Source of the DNA: Parabacteroides sp.
GTDB taxonomy: Bacteria; Bacteroidota; Bacteroidia; Bacteroidales; Tannerellaceae
Direction of reading: 5' to 3'
DNA length: 64,000 nucleotides
Assembly: GCA_017937385.1 (NCBI GenBank)
Contig: JAGBDR010000026.1
Location: 1-64,000 of the forward strand
How positions within the stretch are numbered: position 1 is the stretch's first letter; each line of letters opens with the position of its first letter. This document shows, one piece after another, positions 17,601 to 27,424 of this stretch. The notes beneath the pieces are model-generated. The model searched no databases. It was not told the DNA's origin and worked only from the letters and a program-made list of their open reading frames with translations. A program made the position numbers and the translations under genes.

Positions 17601-17812
17601 ATGTTTTTCTCAAGTACGTCCGTCACCTCCAGCTCCACCTGGTGGGCCGAAGCACCCGGATAGACCGTCGCTACGACCGCCAGCTTCACTTTGATCTCCG
17701 GATCTTCCAACTTACTCATCTGATAGCATGACAAGGCACCGCCTGCCAGCAAAACCGCAACCAGGAAATAGATCAGGTTCCGGTTCTGAAATCCCCATTT
17801 GCTTATATCCAT
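14687..17812 (-). CDS. RND efflux pump inner-membrane transporter (AcrB/HAE1 type)
   Basis: A proton-driven export pump subunit of about 1041 residues. It has an N-terminal transmembrane helix, two large periplasmic loops and two blocks of six membrane segments (about 335-480 and 870-1035). The TM4 motif reads GMLVDNAIVVID, with Asp-Asn in place of the Asp-Asp pair of AcrB, a common variant. The ATG at 17812 is preferred: it overlaps the upstream fusion-protein stop as TGATG. A GTG at 17815 is also possible. It should form a tripartite pump with its two neighbours. Confidence 0.93.
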   Translation of the reverse strand: MDISKWGFQNRNLIYFLVAVLLAGGALSCYQMSKLEDPEIKVKLAVVATVYPGASAHQVELEVTDVLEKNIRKMDDVNNVESYSFNDLSLIQVELLTTVKDEDVEQHWDLLRRKVNDASAQLPSGVSAPVVQDDFGKVFGMFYALTGDGLSDREMADYAELVKREVIEIEGVDRVDLYGKRTDCINISLLQDRMANLGVKPAEVLVTLNGQNETTYSGYYDNGDNRIRVTVNDRFKTVEDIGKMLIQGHDNDQLRLRDIALIEKGYEEPTRNELFYNQERAIGILIAASSGSDIVKVGKAVEAKLAELKDNRLPAGVDCHKIFYQPERVGDSLGTFVINLIESVAIVVLILMLAMGFKSGLIIGISLVVTVFGSFLFLQFAGGTMQRVSLAAFVLAMGMLVDNAIVVIDGILVDLKAGKERMEAMTAIGRQTAMPLLGATLIAIIAFLPIYMSPDTAGVYTRDLFIVLAVSLLLSWVLALLHVPLMANRRLHPAVEAGGSGKRIYKGKIYAALRAALRFGLSHRWSFTLAMVALLLLSVYSYRFLRQGFFPDMVYDQLYMEYKLPEGNNYTRVVRDLKEIEAYLKTRKEITNVTASIGGTPGRYNLVRSIANPSLAYGELIIDFTSPDELVAHIDEIQAYLTQQYPDAYVKLKRYNLMFKKYPIEAQFLGPDPAVLHRLADSARQIMENTPEVCLITTDWEPQVPVLTIEYDQPAARALGLSRSDVSLSLLTATGGIPIGSFYEGIHKNNIYLKCLDGQGKPVEDLGNTQVFSTLPSLNGLLNEENMVKLKAGTLSKEELIESLMGSTPLKQISKGIDVRWEDPVVPRYNGQRSQRVQCSPVPGVETEKARRAIAEKLERIELPEGYSLQWQGEKNASDQSMKYLFKNFPLAIILMIAILIMLFKDYRKPAIIFCSIPMVFVGVVMTMLVTGKVFNFVAIVGTLGLIGMIIKNGIVLMDEISLQIGQGTEPVTALIDSAQSRLRPVMMAALTTILGMVPLLTDAMFGSLAASIMGGLLFGTVITLIFIPVLYALFFNIKNK

Positions 17813-18879
17813 CACAACAATCCTCCTACATTTGTTTTAGAACCGGTAGCCAAAGGCCGGACATCCTCTCCCTCTTCAATGTGATGCACGCCGGAAGCGA
17901 CCACGATTTCGCCCGCTTGCAACGCATCGGAAACGACCATCGCCCGTCCGTCGGACAACAGGCGCAGGACTGTCACCTCGCGGCTATGCACTTTCCCCGC
18001 AGACGGGTCATAGACGAACACGTATGTCTTGCCATCCTTTTGCAGGAGCGCACCGCCCGGAACGGAAACCGGTTTCGCCTCCCCCTCCCGGCAATAGATC
18101 GTGACCATCGTATTCATGCCCGGCGAAGGAAGCGGCAATTGGCCCGGAATCATCTGCAGGCGCATCGTGTAGAGCTGGTTCGCATTGGCTTTCGGCGTGA
18201 TGCTGATGAATTTCAGCGGATAAGTCTCCCCCGGATAAAGGTCGAACGTGCAGAGGTAGCCGTCAAAACGGTCCCGCCGGATATAGTCGGCTGCCGGCAA
18301 GTTGATCTCCACTTCCGGAATACCGGCACTGACCATCGAGATCACAGGCATACCGGCCCCGATCGTTTCGTGTGCATCGAACAGCCTTTTCTGCACGAAA
18401 CCACTGAAAGGGGCATACAGCCGGGTGTACTCCAGCTGGTCTTTATGATGCTGGTACTTGGCAGTGATCTGTTTCAGGCCGTACACGGCTTTATCGTTGG
18501 CGTTGGGCGTAGTTCCGTTTTCCTTATAAAGCGCCATGACCCGTTCGGCTTCCGCCTTGATCTGCCGGTATTCGGCCTCCGTAGCATCCAGCTGTACCTG
18601 GTAGTCCGCCGGGTCCAGTTCGGCCAATAACTGCCCTTCCCGCACACGTGCGCCGTCTTCCACATAGATTTTCCGGATGGTCCCGCTCACACGGAAAGCC
18701 AGGCTGACATCTTGCGCCGCTTTCACTTTGCCCGGAAACTGAAGGGCCGTCTGGCCGCTGGCGGAAACAACCGTATCGATCTTGACGGTCTGGAGCGTTT
18801 TCGCCCCTTTCTCCGGCCGGGCACAGGAAATAAACAATAGCAAGGGAATACTTGCAAACATGAGATAAATTCGTTTCAT
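17812..18879 (-). CDS. RND efflux periplasmic adaptor (membrane fusion lipoprotein)
   Basis: A 355-residue HlyD/AcrA-type adaptor. The signal peptide ends in a lipobox FISCA (Cys near 19). A lipoyl-like half-motif AFRVSGTIRKIYVEDGARV is followed by a helical hairpin (about 95-155), the second lipoyl half (LYAPFSGFVQKRLF) and a beta-barrel domain. It is first in the operon and lies downstream of a promoter box at 18902-18909 and a palindrome at 18942-18957. Confidence 0.92.
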   Translation of the reverse strand: MKRIYLMFASIPLLLFISCARPEKGAKTLQTVKIDTVVSASGQTALQFPGKVKAAQDVSLAFRVSGTIRKIYVEDGARVREGQLLAELDPADYQVQLDATEAEYRQIKAEAERVMALYKENGTTPNANDKAVYGLKQITAKYQHHKDQLEYTRLYAPFSGFVQKRLFDAHETIGAGMPVISMVSAGIPEVEINLPAADYIRRDRFDGYLCTFDLYPGETYPLKFISITPKANANQLYTMRLQMIPGQLPLPSPGMNTMVTIYCREGEAKPVSVPGGALLQKDGKTYVFVYDPSAGKVHSREVTVLRLLSDGRAMVVSDALQAGEIVVASGVHHIEEGEDVRPLATGSKTNVGGLL

Positions 18880-18901
18880 AATCCAAGTGTATTTTTTGCG
18901 G

Positions 18902-18909
18902 CAAAATTA
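18902..18909 (-). promoter_or_regulatory. -7 box TAATTTTG of the efflux operon
   Basis: Exact minus-strand TAnnTTTG match 23 bp before the adaptor start at 18879. Confidence 0.55.
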
Positions 18910-18941
18910 TCCCGACGAAATAGCCTCGAAAAGGTCAATAT

Positions 18942-18957
18942 GAACAATAAATTGTTC
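18942..18957. promoter_or_regulatory. Perfect 16 bp palindrome, candidate regulator site
   Basis: GAACAAT-AA-ATTGTTC is a perfect dyad between the efflux operon and the divergent AraC gene. It lies about 33 bp upstream of the operon's -7 box, just beyond where the -33 element should be, a position suited to an activator. Confidence 0.45.
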
Positions 18958-19042
18958 CATTTGTATATTTTCAGCGAAAAGAAAGGATAAATATTCCGCG
19001 ATTTGTATTTTCTTTGCCGGAAATTTTGAATACGCCCAAAAG

Positions 19043-19906
19043 ATGTTCAACCAACAATTGCCTTTTTGCATCACGTTGCTTTCCTGTAATGCCTACCCGG
19101 GATTCCGGGATGGCCAGATCATTTCGACCCTCAACAAATGCGGTCTTTTCATCTGCCACCGCGGGCAGATCGAAATCTCTCTGGAGAACACCCCCTACCT
19201 GATCAGGCACGGTGACATCTACATCTACCAGCCATCCACCTTGGTGCACCTCCTACGCAAAAGCAAAGATGCAGAAGGGGCGATTATTGAAGTCGACCTG
19301 GATTATATCATCCCGATTGCCAATAAAGTGATCAATGCCGAAAACCTACTTTTCATGCGGAAACATCCCTGCATCTCATTGTCCGAAGAGCAATATGCCC
19401 ACATCACAAACCAACTTGAAAAGATAACGGACCGGATTCAAAGAGAAGACAAAACCGAAATGAACATACAACGGCAGCATCTGATGCAGGAACTGGTCAA
19501 ATCTATGGGACAAACGTTCTGTTACGAAATCTTGAACGCCTATTTTGCCAACCAGCCGCTGCAACCGCTACCACAGGACAAAAAGGACCTGATTTTCCAG
19601 AATTTCATGTTGTCCCTTTTCCATTCCTACCGCAAGGAACGCGATGTAAGCTACTACGCACAGAAGCAACATATCTCTCCCCGTTACTTCTCAAACATCA
19701 TCAAGGAGAAATCCGGCAGCAGCGCATCCTACTGGATTGTCCAAATGGTCATTACAGAAGCGAAACAGTTACTCGAAAGCTCGAACCTGAGCATAAAAGA
19801 GATCGCCACGCAACTCAACTTCCCAACCCAATCCTTTTTCGGGAAATACTTCAAACAATACGTCGGAATGTCCCCCAAAGAGTATCGCAAATCCCGGTCG
19901 GTTTAA
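19043..19906 (+). CDS. AraC-family transcriptional regulator
   Basis: A 287-residue regulator. Residues 1-160 form a cupin-like sensory half (NKCGLFICHRGQIEISLEN and RHGDIYIYQPSTLVHLL). The C-terminal ~100 residues carry the two helix-turn-helix motifs (QKQHISPRYFSNIIKEKSG; LSIKEIATQLNFPTQSFFG) and the closing GMSPKEYRKSR. Being divergent from an RND efflux operon with a palindrome between them, it probably controls that operon; the inducer is unknown. Confidence 0.9.
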   Translation: MFNQQLPFCITLLSCNAYPGFRDGQIISTLNKCGLFICHRGQIEISLENTPYLIRHGDIYIYQPSTLVHLLRKSKDAEGAIIEVDLDYIIPIANKVINAENLLFMRKHPCISLSEEQYAHITNQLEKITDRIQREDKTEMNIQRQHLMQELVKSMGQTFCYEILNAYFANQPLQPLPQDKKDLIFQNFMLSLFHSYRKERDVSYYAQKQHISPRYFSNIIKEKSGSSASYWIVQMVITEAKQLLESSNLSIKEIATQLNFPTQSFFGKYFKQYVGMSPKEYRKSRSV

Positions 19907-19984
19907 ATAGGGTTTGCCCTGTTCGTTTGACGAAAAACTTTTAACCATTCATTTTATATGCTATGCAGCATAATAAAGGGAAGT

Positions 19985-20206
19985 GTGTCAAAAAGCGCTG
20001 TAGGCGCTTCGCTTAATAGCCCCAGGTTTCAACCTGGGGGAAAGTGTATCCCTCGTTGTGTTTGTACCCTGTAAGGGTACTGCAATGAATATAACCTATT
20101 TACGCATAGCAGCACCCTTACAGGGTGCCAACGAGGTACGGGAACTAACTCCCGGGGTTGAAACCCCGGGCTATTATGCGAAGCGCCTACAGCGCTTTTT
20201 AACACA
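19985..20206. repeat. Large nested inverted repeat (REP-like element)
   Basis: About 220 bp forming one imperfect inverted repeat with ~100 bp arms. The outer ends TGTGTCAAAAAGCGCTGTAG and, on the other side, CTACAGCGCTTTTTAACACA are near-perfect complements over about 57 bp. Each arm contains smaller palindromes: AAGCGC-TGTAG-GCGCTT, a CCCAGG-TTTCAA-CCTGGG type and ACCCT-GTA-AGGGT. It separates the convergent AraC and tsaB genes and ends 16 bp before the tsaB stop. A single related unit occurs at 38520-38562. Confidence 0.75.
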
Positions 20207-20221
20207 ACCCCATCATGAATT

Positions 20222-20944
20222 TCACAAACACTTCCCCAACACCTTATTCTTCGCAACCGTCGCCTGAAACTCTTTCAGGTAGAACGGTTCGAAATAGGCG
20301 GTATCTTCCACCTGGCCGGCGGCAAGAGCTTGCTCAGCTAATGGGATCATATTGACGGCAAGCGGATGGATGTCATCGAGAAAAAAGGCATTCGGGGAGG
20401 TTATGACCGATTTGCATTTGGAGGCACCATTGCCAAAGAAACAGACCGTTCCTTTCTCCAGATATGCGGCATACGTGTCGGCTTCCACTATATCTGCCCT
20501 GATCTCGCGGATAGGGTTCAACGAAGTATCGTAGAGGGCAGCATAGACCTCCATGCGACGGGCATCCAACATAGGGCAATAAAACATGGGAGCCGAGCAT
20601 ACAGGACCGTTTTGCGAATCTCCTCTGCATACGGAAGCCGCCAGAATATCCAACGTATGGATTCCGATCAGAGGAATCCCGAAGCCAAAGCAGAGACCTT
20701 TGGCGACTGATACACCGATGCGCAAGCCGGTATAGGAGCCGGGACCGCTGCTGACCGCCACAGCATCCAATTTTCTCCCCTGCCCTTTCAATACTACAAG
20801 TGCTTCTTCGACAAATACGCCCAACAGGGCTGCATGAGAAGGACCGTCAAACGAGGCCTTCTCAAAAAGGACTTCACCGTCTGCCGACAACGCTACGGAA
20901 CAGACGGAAGTCGATGTTTCAATATTTAATATACAAGACATCAT
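20222..20944 (-). CDS. tsaB: tRNA N6-threonylcarbamoyladenosine biosynthesis protein TsaB
   Basis: A 240-residue ASKHA-fold protein (YeaZ), the partner that supports TsaD in forming t6A-37 in tRNA. It opens ILNIETSTSVCSVAL, and VSSGPGSYTGLRIGVSVAKG is the family signature. It starts with two tandem ATG codons (20944 or 20941). A minus -7 box is visible at 21015-21022. The gene ends against the large inverted repeat. Confidence 0.93.
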   Translation of the reverse strand: MMSCILNIETSTSVCSVALSADGEVLFEKASFDGPSHAALLGVFVEEALVVLKGQGRKLDAVAVSSGPGSYTGLRIGVSVAKGLCFGFGIPLIGIHTLDILAASVCRGDSQNGPVCSAPMFYCPMLDARRMEVYAALYDTSLNPIREIRADIVEADTYAAYLEKGTVCFFGNGASKCKSVITSPNAFFLDDIHPLAVNMIPLAEQALAAGQVEDTAYFEPFYLKEFQATVAKNKVLGKCL

Positions 20945-21062
20945 TAATTGGCAATTGGCAATTGACTATTGACAATTACTATATGCCAAAAGTCAATTGG
21001 GATGATAACGGGTGCAAAAATATAAATAATTGTCAATTGTCAATTGTCAATTATCAATTGAT
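20945..21062. repeat. AATTGTCAATTG-type simple repeats between tsaB and yicC
   Basis: Several copies of AATTGGCAATTG, AATTGACAATT and AATTGTCAATTG flank the divergent promoters (minus box 21015-21022, plus box 21067-21074). The motif is self-complementary, so the region can fold on either strand. Confidence 0.6.
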
Positions 21063-21066
21063 TAGC

Positions 21067-21074
21067 TACCTTTG
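21067..21074 (+). promoter_or_regulatory. -7 box TACCTTTG of the yicC-gmk-nadD operon
   Basis: Exact TAnnTTTG match 18 bp before the ATG at 21092. Confidence 0.6.
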
Positions 21075-21091
21075 CACAAATTTTTAGAACA

Positions 21092-21964
21092 ATGATACAA
21101 TCAATGACAGGATTCGGCAAGGTTACAGCCGAACTCGCTTCTAAAAAAGTAACCGTAGAAATAAAGGCTCTGAACAGCAAGCAACTGGACTTGTCTACCC
21201 GCATTCCATCCATCTATAAAGAAAAGGAAATGCAGATACGCAGCCTATTGCTCCAGTCGCTGGAACGCGGAAAAGTCGAATTCAATATATTCATCGAGTA
21301 TATTGGCAAAGACGCACCCACGCAGATCAACCTGGCTGCGGTGGAAAACTATTACAATCAAATTAAAAATATTGCCGACCAACTGAACATCGGACTTCCT
21401 GCCGACTGGTTCCAGACATTGCTCCGTATGCCGGACGTAATCAGGACCGAGAACCAGGAAGCGGACGAAGAGGAATGGAACGTGGTCGAAAAAGCAATCA
21501 AGGAGGCTATCCAGCACCTCTGCGATTTCCGTATTCAGGAAGGTGCCATGTTGCACAAGTTATTTGAACAGAAAATTGCCAATATCGCCCGTCTGCTTTC
21601 GGAAATTGAACCGTATGAAAAAGAACGAATTGAGAAGATCAAAGCCCGCATCACGGACAACCTTGAGAAGATCGCCGGACAGGACTACGACCGAAACCGG
21701 CTCGAACAGGAGATGATCTATTACATCGAAAAGCTGGACATAAACGAAGAAAAGACCCGTCTGGACAATCATCTGAAATATTTCATCAGCACAATGGAAA
21801 ACGGGCACGGGCAAGGCAAGAAGCTCGGGTTTATCGCCCAGGAAATGGGACGTGAGATCAATACGCTCGGTTCGAAAAGCAATCATGCTGAAATGCAGAA
21901 GATCGTTGTCCAGATGAAAGACGAATTGGAACAGATCAAGGAACAAGTATTAAACGTATTATAA
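21092..21964 (+). CDS. yicC: YicC-family endoribonuclease-like protein
   Basis: A 290-residue member of the YicC/YloC family, shown to be ribonucleases in other bacteria. The N-terminus MIQSMTGFGK and the C-terminal HGQGKKLGFIAQEMGREINTLG, with following NHAEMQKIVVQMK, are diagnostic. Gmk follows 14 bp later, the gene order seen in many bacteria, so the operon is conserved. Confidence 0.92.
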   Translation: MIQSMTGFGKVTAELASKKVTVEIKALNSKQLDLSTRIPSIYKEKEMQIRSLLLQSLERGKVEFNIFIEYIGKDAPTQINLAAVENYYNQIKNIADQLNIGLPADWFQTLLRMPDVIRTENQEADEEEWNVVEKAIKEAIQHLCDFRIQEGAMLHKLFEQKIANIARLLSEIEPYEKERIEKIKARITDNLEKIAGQDYDRNRLEQEMIYYIEKLDINEEKTRLDNHLKYFISTMENGHGQGKKLGFIAQEMGREINTLGSKSNHAEMQKIVVQMKDELEQIKEQVLNVL

Positions 21965-21978
21965 AAACCAAGATTATC

Positions 21979-22548
21979 ATGGCTGGCAAACTGATCATAT
22001 TCTCAGCACCGTCCGGTTCGGGCAAATCGACGATTATCAATTTTCTGCTAAAACAGGACCTGAACCTGCATTTCTCCATCTCGGCAACCAGCCGGGCCCC
22101 ACGCGGGACGGAAAAAGACGGTGTGGAGTATTATTTCCTCACACCGGATGAGTTCCGTGCCCGTATAGCCGCCGGTGATTTCCTGGAATACGAAGAGGTT
22201 TATACCGACAAATATTACGGTACGCTAAAAAGCGAGGTAGAAAGACGATTGGCGAAAGGCGACAATGTCATATTCGACGTCGATGTCGTAGGCGGCTGCA
22301 ACATCAAGAAGTTTTATGGCGACCGTGCCCTGTCGGTCTTCATCCAGCCCCCCTCGGTCGAAGCCCTGCGGAGCCGCCTGGAAAATCGCGGGACAGACGC
22401 TCCGGAAGTAATCGAAAGCCGTATCGCCAAGGCCGAGTTTGAACTGGGCTTTGCCGGCAAGTTTGACGTGGTCGTCGTGAACGACCGGCTGGAAGAGGCG
22501 CAGGAAAAGGCGTTAAAGGTAATCACGGAATTTCTCGAAAAAGCATGA
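21979..22548 (+). CDS. gmk: Guanylate kinase
   Basis: A 189-residue enzyme phosphorylating GMP to GDP with ATP. The P-loop is [10 protein letters not shown] (about residues 8-17), followed by [19 protein letters not shown] for GMP binding and [11 protein letters not shown]. The length is normal. The stop overlaps the nadD start (ATGA). Confidence 0.95.
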   Translation: MAGKLIIFSAPSGSGKSTIINFLLKQDLNLHFSISATSRAPRGTEKDGVEYYFLTPDEFRARIAAGDFLEYEEVYTDKYYGTLKSEVERRLAKGDNVIFDVDVVGGCNIKKFYGDRALSVFIQPPSVEALRSRLENRGTDAPEVIESRIAKAEFELGFAGKFDVVVVNDRLEEAQEKALKVITEFLEKA

Positions 22549-23120
22549 GCAAGAAAAAAACCGGTATTTATTCCGGTTCATTCAACCCGATCCACATCGG
22601 CCATCTGGCATTAGCCAACTGGCTATGTGAATATACGGATCTGGACGAGCTATGGTTTCTCATCACCCCCCACAACCCGCTAAAAGAAAAAGATGCGCTA
22701 ATGGACGACCAGCTCCGATACGAGTTGGTCAAACGAGCCATCGCCGGCTACCCTAAATTCCATGCCAGCGACTTTGAGTTCTCTCTTCCGAAGCCCACAT
22801 ACACCATCCGTACGCTTCGGGCTTTGGAGGCAAGCTATCCGGATCGTGAGTTCTATTTCATCATGGGGGCCGACAACTGGGAACTGATCACCCGGTGGGT
22901 CGAATATGAAGCCATCATTTCCCACTATCCAATCTTCATCTATCCACGCAAAGGATTCGAGGTCGAAATTCCCGCACAATATCCGCATATCAAAAAGGTA
23001 GACGCCCCCTTGATCGAAATCTCCTCAACCTTCATACGCGAAGCCTTCACAAGCGGGAAAGATGTCCGTTTCTTCCTGCCCGAAGCCATACGCGACCTTC
23101 CTTTTATACATAACCCATAG
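22545..23120 (+). CDS. nadD: Nicotinate-nucleotide adenylyltransferase
   Basis: A 191-residue NAD-synthesis enzyme joining nicotinate mononucleotide and ATP. The nucleotidyltransferase motif [15 protein letters not shown] (HxGH) is at the N-terminus and ISSTFIRE at the C-terminus. It overlaps gmk by four bases. Confidence 0.95.
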   Translation: MSKKKTGIYSGSFNPIHIGHLALANWLCEYTDLDELWFLITPHNPLKEKDALMDDQLRYELVKRAIAGYPKFHASDFEFSLPKPTYTIRTLRALEASYPDREFYFIMGADNWELITRWVEYEAIISHYPIFIYPRKGFEVEIPAQYPHIKKVDAPLIEISSTFIREAFTSGKDVRFFLPEAIRDLPFIHNP

Positions 23121-23204
23121 CTTTTTAAGGTATAACCCATAGTTTTAAGATACATAAAGCATAAAGTCACATCAGCTTTTAGGCAATAAGTAAGAAAAGT
23201 TTTG

Positions 23205-23212
23205 TATTTTTG
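23205..23212 (+). promoter_or_regulatory. -7 box TATTTTTG of the lysS-gpsA-pgi operon
   Basis: Exact TAnnTTTG match 27 bp before the lysS ATG at 23240. Confidence 0.6.
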
Positions 23213-23239
23213 CGCCGTATTATACAAAATAATAGCGTA

Positions 23240-24976
23240 ATGAATCTATTAGAACTGAGTGAACAGGAAATCATAAGACGTAACAGCATGGAGCAGTTAC
23301 GCCAGATGGGGATAGAACCTTATCCCGCGGCCGAGTATGTAACCAATGCATTTTCCAAAGAGATAAAAGAGAACTTCAAAGACGATGCAGAGCCACGTCC
23401 CGTAAGCATTGCCGGTCGAATCATGAGCCGCCGTATCATGGGAAAGGCATCTTTCATGGAATTGCAGGATTCGGAAGGCAGAATACAGGTTTACATCTCT
23501 CGTGATGACATTTGCCCGGAAGAAAACAAAGATTTGTATAACATCGTTTTCAAGAAATTGCTTGATATCGGCGACTTTGTCGGGATCAAAGGTTTCGTGT
23601 TCCGCACGCAGATGGGCGAAATTTCCGTCCACGCACAAGCGATAACGGTATTGTCCAAGTCACTCAAGCCGCTACCAGTCGTCAAATACAAAGATGGTGT
23701 GGCATACGATGGATTCAACGACCCGGAACTGCGTTACCGTCAACGCTATGTTGACTTGGTGGTAAACGACGGTGTAAAAGATATTTTCATGAAACGTGCG
23801 GCGGTTATCAAAACGATGCGCAACGCTTTGGACGAAGCCGGATATACGGAAGTGGAAACTCCGATCCTGCAATCCATCCCCGGTGGGGCAAGCGCACGCC
23901 CGTTCATCACGCACCATAACTCCTTAGATATAGACCTCTACTTGCGTATCGCAACCGAACTCTACTTGAAACGGTTGATTGTCGGTGGTTTCGAAGGAGT
24001 ATATGAAATCGGCAAAAACTTCCGTAACGAAGGTATGGACCGCACGCACAACCCGGAATTCACATGTATGGAGCTTTACGTCCAATATAAGGACTACAAC
24101 TGGATGATGAGTTTCACCGAAAAATTACTGGAACGCATCTGCATTGCTGTCAACGGTACAAGCGAAAGCGTTGTCGATGGCAAGACCATCAGCTTCAAGG
24201 CTCCCTACCGCCGTCTGCCGATCTTAGACGCGATCAAGGAAAAGACCGGCTACGATTTGAACGGAAAGAGTGAAGATGAAATACGTGCGATTTGCAAGGA
24301 GTTGAAACTCGAAATAGATGACACGATGGGTAAAGGCAAGCTGATCGACGAAATCTTCGGTGAGTTCTGCGAAGGCACGTTTATCCAGCCGACATTCATC
24401 ATCGACTATCCGGTCGAAATGAGTCCGCTTACCAAAATGCACCGAAGCAAACCGGGACTGACCGAACGCTTCGAACTAATGGTCAACGGCAAGGAACTGG
24501 CAAATGCTTATAGCGAATTGAACGACCCGATCGATCAGGAAGAACGCTTCAAAGAACAATTGCGCCTGAGCGAAAAGGGAGATGACGAGGCAATGTTCAT
24601 CGACCAGGATTTCTTACGCGCCCTGCAATTCGGTATGCCTCCGACATCCGGTATCGGTATCGGTATCGACCGTTTGGTTATGTTGATGACGGGCCAGACC
24701 ACCATCCAGGAAGTATTACTTTTCCCGCAGATGCGTCCGGAAAAGACCATCAAGAAAGATAGCGCAGACAAATACGCAGTTTTGGGTATCCATGAAGCAT
24801 GGGTTCCCGCTTTACAGAAAGCCGGATATGTCACAACCGACACGTTGGTCAATGCCAACCCCAACAAACTGAGACAGGAACTCTGCGAAATGAACAAGAA
24901 ATATAAACTGGAATTGCAAAACCCCACTGCCGAAGAAGTAGAGGCATGGATTGCAGGAGCAGCCAAACAAGCGTAA
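23240..24976 (+). CDS. lysS: Lysyl-tRNA synthetase (class II)
   Basis: A 578-residue enzyme charging tRNA-Lys. An N-terminal OB-fold anticodon domain (about 55-160) precedes the class II core: motif 2 [20 protein letters not shown] and motif 3 [12 protein letters not shown]. About 70 extra C-terminal residues ([15 protein letters not shown] onward) resemble the helix-hairpin extension common in Bacteroidetes LysS. The ATG at 23240 follows the promoter box; the frame stays open upstream but lies inside the promoter. Confidence 0.95.
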   Translation: MNLLELSEQEIIRRNSMEQLRQMGIEPYPAAEYVTNAFSKEIKENFKDDAEPRPVSIAGRIMSRRIMGKASFMELQDSEGRIQVYISRDDICPEENKDLYNIVFKKLLDIGDFVGIKGFVFRTQMGEISVHAQAITVLSKSLKPLPVVKYKDGVAYDGFNDPELRYRQRYVDLVVNDGVKDIFMKRAAVIKTMRNALDEAGYTEVETPILQSIPGGASARPFITHHNSLDIDLYLRIATELYLKRLIVGGFEGVYEIGKNFRNEGMDRTHNPEFTCMELYVQYKDYNWMMSFTEKLLERICIAVNGTSESVVDGKTISFKAPYRRLPILDAIKEKTGYDLNGKSEDEIRAICKELKLEIDDTMGKGKLIDEIFGEFCEGTFIQPTFIIDYPVEMSPLTKMHRSKPGLTERFELMVNGKELANAYSELNDPIDQEERFKEQLRLSEKGDDEAMFIDQDFLRALQFGMPPTSGIGIGIDRLVMLMTGQTTIQEVLLFPQMRPEKTIKKDSADKYAVLGIHEAWVPALQKAGYVTTDTLVNANPNKLRQELCEMNKKYKLELQNPTAEEVEAWIAGAAKQA

Positions 24977-24980
24977 TACT

Positions 24981-25976
24981 ATGAAGTTGCCCGGAAAAAT
25001 TGCAATAATGGGAGGTGGTAGCTGGGCTACCGCCTTGGCCAAGATTGTACTTTCTACACAAGATAGTATTAACTGGTATATGCGCCGGCCGGACCAGGTA
25101 GAAGAGTTCCTGCAATTGGGACACAACCCCAGCTATCTGTCGTCCGTCAAATTCGACACAAACAAAATCAAATTCTATACGGATATCAACGAGGCGATCA
25201 ACGATTCGGACACGTTGATTTTCGCCACCCCGTCTCCTTTCCTGAAACAGCATTTGATGAAGGTGACGACCTCCATGCAGGACAAGTTCGTAATTTCGGC
25301 CATCAAGGGAATCGTGCCAGACGAAAATATGCTCGTAGCCGATTACTTCACCGAATACTACCAAGTTCCGAGCGACAATATCGCTGTTATCGGCGGTCCG
25401 TGCCATGCCGAGGAGATCGCGCTCGAACGGTTGTCCTACATCACACTGGCCTGCCCGAACATCGAGAATGCGAAAACGATCTCTCCCGTATTCAAGAATC
25501 AGTATCTGAATAATTCCTGTTGTAAGGATGTTACAGGTATTGAATATGCTTCCGTTTTAAAAAACGTATATGCTATCGTCGCAGGTATCTGCCACGGCAT
25601 GAAATACGGAGACAATTTCTTGGCGGTCTTCATCTGTAACGCAATCGAAGAAATGCGTAATTTCCTTGATGCCGTACACGGGTTGGAACGGGACGTAACC
25701 GATTCGGTATACCTCGGTGACCTTCTGGTAACCGCCTATTCCCGCTTCAGCCGTAACCGTACGTTCGGGACTATGATCGGGAAAGGCTACTCCGTCAAAA
25801 TAGCCCAGCTCGAAATGGAAATGATAGCAGAAGGGTATTACGGAACCAAGTGTATCCACGAAATAAACGAAAAGTATAAAGTAAACATGCCGATCCTGGA
25901 TACTTTATATAGTATTCTATACGAAAAGAAATCGCCGACTACCGCGATACGGCAGTTGACTGAAACATTTAAATAA
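24981..25976 (+). CDS. gpsA: Glycerol-3-phosphate dehydrogenase [NAD(P)+]
   Basis: A 331-residue enzyme making sn-glycerol 3-phosphate for phospholipids. The dinucleotide site is [38 protein letters not shown] and [20 protein letters not shown] contain the substrate and catalytic Lys regions. It starts 4 bp after lysS; an earlier in-frame ATG would overlap lysS. Confidence 0.94.
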   Translation: MKLPGKIAIMGGGSWATALAKIVLSTQDSINWYMRRPDQVEEFLQLGHNPSYLSSVKFDTNKIKFYTDINEAINDSDTLIFATPSPFLKQHLMKVTTSMQDKFVISAIKGIVPDENMLVADYFTEYYQVPSDNIAVIGGPCHAEEIALERLSYITLACPNIENAKTISPVFKNQYLNNSCCKDVTGIEYASVLKNVYAIVAGICHGMKYGDNFLAVFICNAIEEMRNFLDAVHGLERDVTDSVYLGDLLVTAYSRFSRNRTFGTMIGKGYSVKIAQLEMEMIAEGYYGTKCIHEINEKYKVNMPILDTLYSILYEKKSPTTAIRQLTETFK

Positions 25977-25986
25977 CAATGTAAAT

Positions 25987-27330
25987 ATGAAGAATATCAG
26001 TCTTAACATTGACAAAGCACTGGGTACCGTAACAAAAGAACAGGTGTACGCTCAGGCTGAAAAGGCTAACGAATGTAATGCCACTTTGCAAAATGGTAAT
26101 GGAGCAGGTAATGACTTTTTAGGTTGGTTGCACCTCCCCTCTTCTATTACAGATGCTGAACTGACAGACATCGAGAATACGGCTAATGTGCTTCGTTCCA
26201 AATGCGAAGTAGTTGTTGCCATCGGTATCGGCGGTAGCTATTTGGGAACAAAAGCAGTGGTAGAAGCGTTGAACAACAGCTTTGACTGGCTGCATACGGA
26301 CCGCAAGAATCCGGTTCTGGTATATGCCGGACACAATATCGGCGAAGATTACCTGTATGAACTTTGTGAAATCCTGAAAGGTAAACAATTCGGTCTGATC
26401 AATATCTCCAAATCCGGTACAACAACCGAACCGGCCTTGGCTTTCCGTATGTTGAAGAAACAATTGGAAGATGCCGTTGGCAAAGAAGAAGCCAAACAAC
26501 GGATCGTTGCCATCACGGATGCCAAGAGAGGTGCTCTCCGCACGTTGGCCGACCAAGAAGGTTACAAGACTTTTATCATCCCCGACAATGTCGGCGGCCG
26601 GTTCTCGGTCCTGACTCCGGTTGGTTTGTTGCCTATCGCCGTTGCAGGCATCAGCATCCGCGATTTGGTGGCAGGAGCCGTTTCGATGGAAAAGGCAACA
26701 GACGTAAGCGTTCCTTTTGCCGAAAATATGGCAGAAATCTATGCAGCTACACGTAACGAATTATATAAAAGCGGCAAGAAAGTAGAAATCCTCGCCAACT
26801 TCCACCCGAAACTTCACTACATCGCCGAATGGTGGAAACAATTGTACGGTGAAAGCGAAGGTAAGGACGGTAAGGGTATTTTCCCGGCTTCAGTCGACCT
26901 GACAACCGATCTGCATTCAATGGGTCAGTGGATTCAGGATGGCGAACGTACGATCTTCGAAACCGTTATCTCTGTTGAAGCGCCGAACCATCAAGTAGTT
27001 GTTCCGACCGACGAAGCAAATTTGGACGGTCTGAACTTCCTTGCCGGCAAACGAGTGGACGAAGTAAACAAGATGGCAGAATTAGGCACTCAATTGGCAC
27101 ACGTAGACGGTGGTGTTCCTAACTTGAAGATCACCATGCCGGAAGTAAGTCCCTACTATATCGGCCAGTTGTTCTATTTCTTTGAAAGAGCTTGTGGTAT
27201 CAGCGGTTATATGTTAGGTGTAAACCCGTTTGACCAGCCAGGTGTAGAAGCCTATAAAAAGAATATGTTCGCCTTGCTGAACAAACCGGGGTACGAAAAG
27301 GAAAGCGAAGCGATCCGCGCACGATTGTAA
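25987..27330 (+). CDS. pgi: Glucose-6-phosphate isomerase
   Basis: A 447-residue glycolytic isomerase interconverting glucose 6-phosphate and fructose 6-phosphate. [16 protein letters not shown] and [17 protein letters not shown] are the sugar-phosphate-binding SIS motifs; [15 protein letters not shown] is the PGI signature. This is the short bacterial form. Last gene of the lysS-gpsA-pgi operon, ending at a strong hairpin. Confidence 0.95.
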   Translation: MKNISLNIDKALGTVTKEQVYAQAEKANECNATLQNGNGAGNDFLGWLHLPSSITDAELTDIENTANVLRSKCEVVVAIGIGGSYLGTKAVVEALNNSFDWLHTDRKNPVLVYAGHNIGEDYLYELCEILKGKQFGLINISKSGTTTEPALAFRMLKKQLEDAVGKEEAKQRIVAITDAKRGALRTLADQEGYKTFIIPDNVGGRFSVLTPVGLLPIAVAGISIRDLVAGAVSMEKATDVSVPFAENMAEIYAATRNELYKSGKKVEILANFHPKLHYIAEWWKQLYGESEGKDGKGIFPASVDLTTDLHSMGQWIQDGERTIFETVISVEAPNHQVVVPTDEANLDGLNFLAGKRVDEVNKMAELGTQLAHVDGGVPNLKITMPEVSPYYIGQLFYFFERACGISGYMLGVNPFDQPGVEAYKKNMFALLNKPGYEKESEAIRARL

Positions 27331-27344
27331 TCCCTATAATCCCA

Positions 27345-27399
27345 AAAAATTTCAGGCACGGACTCCACATATTGTGTGCGGTCCGTGCCTGAATTTTTT
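27345..27399. terminator. Bidirectional terminator between pgi and the TPR gene
   Basis: TTCAGGCACGGAC (27351-27363) and GTCCGTGCCTGAA (27381-27393) form a perfect 13 bp stem flanked by AAAAAA on the left and TTTTTT on the right, so it can stop transcription from both convergent genes. Confidence 0.85.
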
Positions 27400-27424
27400 C
27401 AATCTGCTTGTTACGTCACCTCTC

